DNA from: Gordius sp. MW1
Lineage: Eukaryota > Nematomorpha > Gordioida > Gordea > Gordiidae
Length of the DNA: 64,000 nucleotides
Reading direction: 5' to 3'
Assembly (NCBI GenBank): GCA_964036665.1
Contig: OZ038526.1
Span: 7,378,001-7,442,000, forward strand
In this document: one piece after another, positions 56,421 through 64,000 of the stretch
How the letters are laid out: every line of letters begins with the position of its first letter
How positions within the stretch are numbered: the stretch's first letter is position 1
Notes under the pieces: model-generated
Seen by the model: only the letters and a program-made list of their open reading frames with translations
Told to the model about the DNA's origin: nothing
Databases searched by the model: none
Program-made: the position numbers and the translations under genes

Positions 56421-59400
56421 ATGGCTAGCCCAACGTATTATCACATATCCAATCTTTTAGAAAAGGTAAAATGGTTGACTGATATCTGCATATCTTTAAG
56501 ATGTCCTCTGTGGACAAGGATTTTAGATTTATGGCCACTAATGATTTAATGAGTGAATTACAAAAAGATTCTATTAAGTTAGATGATGAGACTGAAAAAA
56601 AGGTTGTAAAAATGGTACTTAAGCTGCTGGAAGATAAAAATGGGGAAGTTCAGAATTTGGCAGTTAAATGGTTTATTTATATTTATTGAATATTAAATTT
56701 TAAATAGCTTAGGTCCTTTGATCAATAAAGTTAAGGCATATCAAATTGAATTTGTGGTTGAAAATTTATGCAATAATATGATTGCAGAAAAAGAAGAACT
56801 TAGAGATATATCAAGCATAGGTTTATTAAATACATGGTGTTTATTAATTAATTGTAGCCCTTAAAACAATTATCAATGAGTTTCCACTATCATGTAATGA
56901 TTTAATTTCCAGTATTAGTCATAAACTCATAACAAACTTGATAAAGACAATTACAAAAGTATTTAAAAATAATAGAAAGTTTGCATAACTTATATAGCAA
57001 GATGATACATCTATACAATTAGAAGGGTTGGATATGATTGGTGACATAATTAGTCGATTTGGAAGTATTTTACCTTGATTTATCAATATATTCATATTGC
57101 AAGGTCATGTTACTTCACAACATAACCTTATAGAAGAAGCATTGATGCCTCAAATATCTAATAACAGACTTGCGGTGCGTAAACGTAGTATTATATCATT
57201 AAGTAATATATACCTTGGTGATTATACAAAAATTTGTAAAGGTTATTTGACCATCATTTGCTCACAACAACTTTTTACCAAAATCATAAACTTTTTGGTT
57301 GATCAAATATCCCAAAATAAGTCACCTTCCCTAACTCGTTCATATATACAATGCCTGGGAGTTATCAGGTTTAAGTTATCAAAAATTGATCTTATGCAAA
57401 TTAAGCCTGTTTTTACTGGATATTATAACCCCTTATTTAAATTTGCTTTGCCTGAGTAATTATTTACATTGTCTAATACTTTTGCCTAATTATGTTTGAT
57501 ATCAAGTCGCACCTCTGGGACAAGACTAGCCCCATTTTTGCCAAAAATTGTTCCTCTTCTCATAAATTTTTGCAAGCTACCAGGAAATGTGGCAACCAAT
57601 GGCCATTGCTCAGGAACTCAGCAAGAGGAAGATGATGAATTGAAAGAATATTGTTTACAAGCCTTTGAAAGTACCATTAAAAGGTGCACAAAAGAAATGT
57701 CCCCCTATGTTCCAGAGGTTAATCTCTTTGCTAATGACCTTTAATTTACAACAATCATAATGTTTTAACATACTACTATGTTTATATCCCACATTTTTGA
57801 CTGGCTAAAAAAGCAAGAACAACTAAGTATTTGTCAGTGTGATTTATTTTATGCTTAATTTTATAGAAAATTGAAATTTTAACAACAAAAGGTTAGGGTT
57901 ATATCTTATTTTTAGCTGGTTAAAAACTTGCACCATTAGGAGTTTTTTCAAAAATGTTTAAATGCATATCTAGATGTAATAAAGACACAATTAAACCTAT
58001 TGAAGAATACATATGTAAACTTAATTAAAGATTTTATTGTATTTTTTAGATTATTGATTTGTGTTTGGATTTTATTGCATATGATCCCAACTACAATTAT
58101 GGAGATGATGAAGACGCATCCCGCATGGATGCTGATTACAGTTCTACTTTGGGCAATCCCATGTAAATTTCTTCATTATTATTTTAACATATTTATTTAT
58201 GCGGTGTCATTTTGCCCTAAACACATGCAATTATAAAAGTATTTTTATGCTAAATCTTGCATAATTTAGTACTTTATGAGTGTGTTTAGCTGAAACATGT
58301 GTATATAAGGCAGAATGAAATTTTGTTTTAATATATATTTTACAAAAAAGCTCTCATTCACATTTTACCCATAAAAAAGCCATGGTCAGCAGAGGCCAGA
58401 AAAGTCTGCACTAATATGAGTTTGAACCTCCGTGAGGACAAATGTTTAAATTACGACACTTGCCTAAATCGTTTATTTTTATAAAAATGCGCTCATAATA
58501 AATTTTAACATAATATAGTATGATCGTTTGCCTACCTCAAGTTATGGCGTTGGACAAAATCCTTTACAATAGAGTTCTTACCCATCTAACATAATTTAAT
58601 TACAACCCGACGCTTTTTGTATATAAAAGTATAACTTAAAATGGCCACGAACGTTATTAGAACTTATCATGGTCTTGTTAAACCAAAAAACGAGTTTTAA
58701 TTATGGGTTTAAAATTGTAAAATAAATTTTCGGTAATTCACGACCCTCCCGACCGAATTGGGATATTTTAAAATTCTTATAGGAAGTTGTGGTGGGATTT
58801 TAGTTAGGGTCATGTTTCCCTTTTACATCAACATCATATTATTCGAAAAAAAGGGTTGCTAAAGTGTAGGGAAGAGCAATAGCCGTAAATTAATTCCGAT
58901 TATAAAATTAAAGCGTATCGTTATAATTTCCCTCCCCCCTGAAAAAATGTTTGATTAAGGGCTAGCAGCTGCTTGTAATTGATTAATCTTATGTCACGAA
59001 AAAGATACGAATTAAAACCTTTTGTGAGCACACTAAGAAATTTTATTCGAGAAATTTAAAATTATTGTAAAAATAAAAAAAAACGTTAAATGTATGCAAA
59101 AAAATTCTCCGCTGATTCGGCCACATCAAAATTTTGTGAAAGTTTTTAACTGTTAACCCTAGTTATTGTAACTTTCCGTTGGTGTTAGTGATTCGAATGG
59201 TAAATTGTAAATAGCCTTAACTATAATTTTTGAGGATTAAACTCTTAAAAGTTTGTGCTCCTCATACATGGGCGTAGCCAGGTTTTGGATTAGGGGGGGG
59301 GGCGAAACGTATAAAGTTCAATTAGGGAGGGGCAAAACATAATTTTTTTTAATTAGGATTTTTGCATTGGAAAAATTTTTTTTCGACATTTTGGCTACGT

Positions 59401-62400
59401 TTTCCATGTAAATGCCGCAATAATTTCGTTGTTTGATTATTTCAAAATTTAGTTATACAAATTTTATCAGGTCTACCTCCTCTTCGCACCCCGACAATGA
59501 GGAAAACGAAGAAGACGCTTACGGGGAGAACGGGGATGAAGGGGAAGGAATAGACGAGTATTCGGAGGATGACGAAGATTTGTGTTGGAAAGTGCGGCGA
59601 GCCGGGGCCAAGTGCTTGCAGGCCGTGGTCGAGAGTCGGCCCGATTTGTTGGCCCTTTTCTATGCCCGCCTTTCGCCCGCCCTCATTGCCCGTTTTAAAG
59701 GTTTCAACTGCCCTCACGAATACAGAGTGTGTTTAGACGGTTGTTGGTTGCTTGTTTAGAAGTTTTCTTCAGAGGGGAGGTAGAGGGGGAAATAATCCCT
59801 TTTGCCCACACTAGAATGGACCGTTAATATATTATGAGCGCTGGGGAGGGGAAGAAGGGGGTAATAATCCCTTTTGCCTACACTAGGATTTAAATATCAT
59901 TGCACGAAATACGACACCTTTTTGGAAACTTGCAAAATTTTACCCTCAATTTAAACCTAGAGAAGTTGCCAAAAGAAATTAATATATAAAGATAATCTGT
60001 CGGGCCCAAGAACGAAAGTCGATTTTGGGCGAGGTCGAAAAAATTTAAGCCAACCAGCGGTCATTAGCTCTATATGCGAAAGCAAAATAAAAGTCTTTTG
60101 CAGAAGCATAAGCCCACAGCCTTTAAGAACCATTATAAGTTTTTACAGCAGAAATATTATAAGTTGGACAGGACGACATCCAAAAACGAGCCCATTTTTT
60201 AGCAATTAATATGAGTTAAGATATATTGACTTTTTGTCCGAAACATTTGGCTTACATTATGTTGTCGTTAATTCATCAATTGTTTGTGAGCATAGTAATT
60301 ATTATTATTTGTTTTGAGAAAGCAAAAGGCTAAAAAGGCTTGGTTTGCATGGGTTTAGGAGAGCTATTAGGGCCTTTGAAAATAGACTAGGCTGGTTAAA
60401 ATTTTGCAACTAGTTTTTATGAGGTATATTAGAGGTTAGGGTTAATTTGTACTCAAACTTTCCCCAATTTTTTTACATTTCACTGTTATAAACACCCTCT
60501 GAAACAATTTTTATAATGTCATGGTTTAGAATTTTAACCTTTGAGACCAACAAAGTAATTAAAAAACATATATATTAAGTATTTCGGTTTATTGCTTAGA
60601 TCCATTATATTTAAGATACCATATGATTGATTGCATGGATGTTTTAATGTAGAGCGGGAAGAAAACGTGAAACTCGACCTGCTCCAAGTTTACTGTACCC
60701 TACTGAAACAGACGCAGCAATCCTCGTTTGACGGTTTCAAGCACGGCCATTTGGGTGTCGAAACGGGTGCGCTAGATAGCATGGATGTGGGAGAGAGGTT
60801 AACTTTCTGTTTTACATTCCTAAATTTTGGATGTGCACGTGTTGTAAATGTAATTTAGTAGTGTTGTTGTAAAAAGACCTGACTTTTGTTTAGTCGACCT
60901 CTAGCTAGGCTACGTCCAAATTTGAAAAGCAAACCCGAGGATTTTGGTCTGTTTTTGCTAAGACGGTCTTCAGTCTTAGAGTTGACCAAAAGTCGACTCA
61001 ACAAAACCCACGCCTTTTTGCAACACAAGTTTTTTAATATGGGTAAATAAGGTTGAAGGTGTTATTGAGAGCGAAGTTAATTAATAGCATACTTAATTTG
61101 CCAACTTAACTCAGAGTTTGGAAGTCTCCATACGGGTAACATTATGTTTTGCAAACTATGTATATCTTTTTACCCAAGAAGCATATAATGATTTTTCATC
61201 CTTACTAAGTCATCTATAGATAAGATCATTTCTAAATTTTTATTAAACCGTAATTGCTACAAATTAGGTTCTAGAAATATTAAAAGTATTTGTGAATTAA
61301 ATTTAACATTTATAATAGGATTATATCTTTTATTTTCTATTTTTTTGTTACATCGCACGAACCATATTCGATTCGACAGCTCGCCTTCAACCCTTCAGCT
61401 TTTGCAGTCCCAGGTGCCGCCCTTAGTGCGTTCCTTGCGCAAACTCATCAAACACAAAAGCCCAAAGATTAAGCAAGGTTGCTTCGTCCTGCTCACAAAA
61501 TTGTCCCAAACCTACCCCAATTCCCTCACAGCCCACATGCCAATTATCATAGCAGGCGTTCTGCATTCCCTCGCGTAACATTATATATACTATTCATATT
61601 CTACCTATACATTTCACTCAATTATAGTTTGTGAAATAACCCCTGTGCCATATCAATGCGATGTCATGTAGATTTTTAAGCGCTCCAATGAAATTTATGT
61701 ACGGGGGACGTGTTTTGATATAAATTGCAATAAAATATCTAACCCCTTTGCTTCAAGGAACCTGTTTTTGAAAGTTTACTTCGCTCCCCTCCCACCCATG
61801 AACTCAATAGTATAATGTAGGCTTTATGTTGGCTCTGATCTTAGAATGGCTTTACTTTAAACTGGCTATTTCATAGTTAAAGAATTGTTATGCTTTTTTT
61901 AATTTCATATTGAGATTTTCTCCTTCACCACCTTTCTTTTGAATGTTTAGGGACGACAACGCAGCTTCCAACATGAAAATCGAGACGCTCACATTTCTGA
62001 GTTCCTTGCTAGCTACGCACCAAGCTACTGCTTTTCACCCCTACCTGCACCTCCTGGTTCCCGTAAGCCTTACTCAATATTTCCAGCCCCTTCTTTTGGA
62101 TGTCAATTAAATGAGCGTCCCTTAGTTATTAATTGTAGTGGTGTTAAAGATTCGACATGGCCATTTATGCACTATTAATTGTCACGGAACAAAACATTAT
62201 ACACTTATATGGATTTTCAATTTAATAACATTGAAGTTATCTATAATATTTTTATTTTAAATGCTCACACGATCCTAATTGACTTTATTATCTGCGAAGA
62301 AGTTATGGACAAACTTTTTTTAGGAGAAATCTGCTTAAAAGCTCACTTTCTGTTGTTAGTGTTTAGGCAGGTTAATCAGCACATGCATGCACATTAATTT

Positions 62401-63546
62401 AATTTGTTAAGGTTATAAGATTTACATTTTAAAAATTAAGATATTAATAGTGAATAATAAATGAAATCAGATTTTTGCATCAGCATTCACTTCTTAACTT
62501 TGTTGGATCATCATATATTTTCCAATTTAGAATTATTATCTATAACTTCTTTAGTTTAGGGAGCACTGTTTTTGCTTAGCTTTTACGTTTCTATACAGAC
62601 TATTATAGCGGCCATCAATGATCCCTTTTACAAGATCGTTTCGGAAGCGTTGTCTGTCACGGAACAAATTGTTAAAATAATGAGACCTCTGAACGCTGCA
62701 GGTATATCTTTCAATATAAATTTATACATGGTTGTAGTGAGAGTGACTAATATGAAGACACCATTTTGCGTCTTTATCCCTCCCTTGCAATGATTTAAAT
62801 ATGAATACTTGCTACTTTAATATATTAAACTCATTCATTTTTTGATAATATTAAATATTTATCATCGCGATCTATTCAAATGTATTTTAATTACCCTTTC
62901 TCAACCAATATATATAGCTCTTGATTCGTAGCAAAATTACAACTGTCCTCTCCACCCCACCCTCTCTACCTTATTTTTAATAAACTATAACCTCTCCATT
63001 TAAGTTTTTTTAAAAATTAATCCGGTCTTAGGTATTTCAACTTTTCCAAGGGTACAGCGACATTTTTTACATTGAATTTGCAATATACATACCCCCAGTG
63101 TAAAGAAAGTGCGATTAATATGAATTTTTAATATCTTAACACGATGTTTCTGTTTCAGGCAACCCCGATTCGGATTTTAACTACAAACCCTTCGTGTTAC
63201 CCTTGTACAACGCAACCTTGAACCGGCTATGCGTGACGGACATAGATCAGGAGGTCAAGGAGAAAGCCATTTCCTGCATGTAACGCACAATTTTCGTCTA
63301 CCATAGTTTTTTTTATATAAATTTACTTATTAATGTTTTCTATAAATATTAGCATTGCCACTACTATTTATTGTCACTAGGGCATACATTATAAATGTGT
63401 TTGGGGATATGCTGAAGGAGGAATTGAAAGTGTGCTTGCCCATCTTCGGGGACCGCTTGAAGAATGAGATAACCAGATTGGCGGCCGTCAAAGCCATCCG
63501 CTTTATCCTGGCTTCGCCTTTCAAGCTCGACTTGCAGCCCATCGCT
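56421..63546 (+). CDS. CAND1: CAND1 (TIP120), first 16 coding exons; 3' part outside window
   Basis: Exons: 56421-56465, 56501-56670, 56708-56820, 56858-56958, 56998-57064, 57104-57202, 57242-57368, 57507-57717, 58050-58162, 59471-59700, 60653-60797, 61380-61574, 61951-62062, 62599-62701, 63159-63279 and 63381-63546. All introns are GT-AG, phases agree, and the 706 codons carry no stop. The start matches the family ([15 protein letters not shown], then [15 protein letters not shown]). Other landmarks: [46 protein letters not shown], the long acidic loop, [49 protein letters not shown] and [13 protein letters not shown]1 is an all-HEAT-repeat protein that binds un-neddylated cullin-RBX1 and exchanges substrate-receptor modules. 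About 500 C-terminal residues of the usual ~1230 lie beyond the right edge. Exons 1-9 use AT-ending codons; exons 10-16 use GC-rich ones. Confidence 0.95.
58163..59470 (+). other. CAND1 intron 9 (1308 bp), containing a MITE
   Basis: It opens GTAAAT after exon 9 and closes TTATCAG before exon 10. It is the first large intron of the gene and separates the AT-rich from the GC-rich exons. A family A MITE lies at 59267-59408; the rest is unrecognised. Confidence 0.8.
59267..59408. mobile_element. MITE, family A (CAND1 intron 9)
   Basis: CATGGGCGTAGCCAGGTTTTGG with a G-run begins it; the right end TTGGCTACGTTTTCCATG is slightly altered. The interior CGAAACGTATAAAGTTCAAT matches the family. Confidence 0.85.
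59701..60652 (+). other. CAND1 intron 10 (952 bp)
   Basis: Bounded by GTTTCA and TAATGTAG. Near 59770-59890 a unit with GGGGGTAATAATCCCTTTTGCC is present twice in tandem. Nothing else is recognised. Confidence 0.75.
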
Positions 63547-64000
63547 GTAAATAATAACAGGCGTTTGTAAATATTTGAGAATTTAGCTTAAAGCATTTTA
63601 ATTTGGAAAGATCATAGGTCATGTTCTCTTAAGGAGCACTTGCTGGGTTTTCACCCACATTTATATTGTATGTGCTTAGTTTTGCAAGCTACAGAATTAT
63701 TTGTATTACGATTCTTCTCACTATTTTTAATTTCATTATTTATAATATAAGGTTTAATATATGCCCGAGGGTAATGGTGACCTGCCTTGATTTACTATCA
63801 AACTGACTTAGCCATTAGATATTCGGACTATATAATTGTGTGTAAATGACCCGTATAAACTGTTTTGACGCTAGGATTCTGTGACAAGACTTAATCATCC
63901 TTTACATTTAAATCATTTTTGTAAAAAAAACGTTGGAATATCAGAAATGTTATGTGTAATAATTAAGATAATAGTTTTTCGCTATACTTTGCAAGTCTTT
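63547..64000 (+). other. Start of a CAND1 intron running off the window
   Basis: The donor GTAAAT follows exon 16. No continuation of the protein (expected next: the HEAT repeats after LDLQPIA) is found before the right edge. Confidence 0.7.

Noticed and set aside
57588..57620. Possible 33-bp intron in CAND1 exon 8 (GTGGCAACC...ACTCAG)
   Set aside because: It has GT-AG ends and multiple-of-three length, but it is GC-richer than the other tiny introns and removal does not restore exact family length. It is kept as coding; a cDNA would decide.
59442..59717. Minus-strand frame over CAND1 exon 10
   Set aside because: Antisense shadow of a well-conserved exon.

Overview
The window is nuclear DNA from an AT-rich animal genome, probably an invertebrate. 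Two animal housekeeping genes with spliceosomal introns can be reconstructed by eye: a complete minus-strand glycine N-methyltransferase gene (GNMT; 33661-41031, six coding exons, 324 codons) and the first 16 coding exons of a plus-strand CAND1/TIP120 gene (56421 to the right edge, 706 codons). Most of the remaining DNA is transposable elements and non-coding AT-rich sequence. The first six CAND1 introns are only 35-39 bp and later ones are much longer. Such a 5'-to-3' size gradient is described for flatworms such as Schistosoma, but the species cannot be fixed from this sequence alone.

Layout. 1-6.2 kb: AT-rich non-coding DNA, one short inverted-repeat element and an RTE-type LINE fragment. 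6.2-8.5 kb and 19.9-22.1 kb: two inverted copies of one dispersed repeat, each split by nested DNA transposons. 8.8-14 kb: a hAT-like element, a ~105-bp tandem array and a long-inverted-repeat element. 15.1-19.1 kb: a very young Gypsy-class (Mag/K02A2.6-like) LTR retrotransposon with near-identical LTRs, a perfect 5-bp target duplication and a nearly intact pol. 22.3-29.8 kb: two decayed RTE LINEs (one carrying a solo LTR and a hAT MITE) and a Gypsy reverse-transcriptase fragment. 33.6-41.0 kb: GNMT, whose introns hold foldback DNA, a CCAAT-rich tandem array and MITEs. 41-46.7 kb: hAT-type elements, including one that retains the C-terminal transposase domain. 46.7-49.5 kb: a non-autonomous Helitron with both termini. 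53-56 kb: an internally deleted Gypsy relic. 56.4-64 kb: CAND1.

The two host genes are unrelated in function: GNMT is a cytosolic SAM-dependent methyl-group buffer, and CAND1 is the cullin-RING ligase exchange factor. Each has a TIR element within about 110 bp upstream of its start codon. Many insertions can be ordered in time because 8- or 5-bp target duplications and empty-site paralogues lie in the same window. No rRNA, tRNA, CRISPR or bacterial operon structure was seen.
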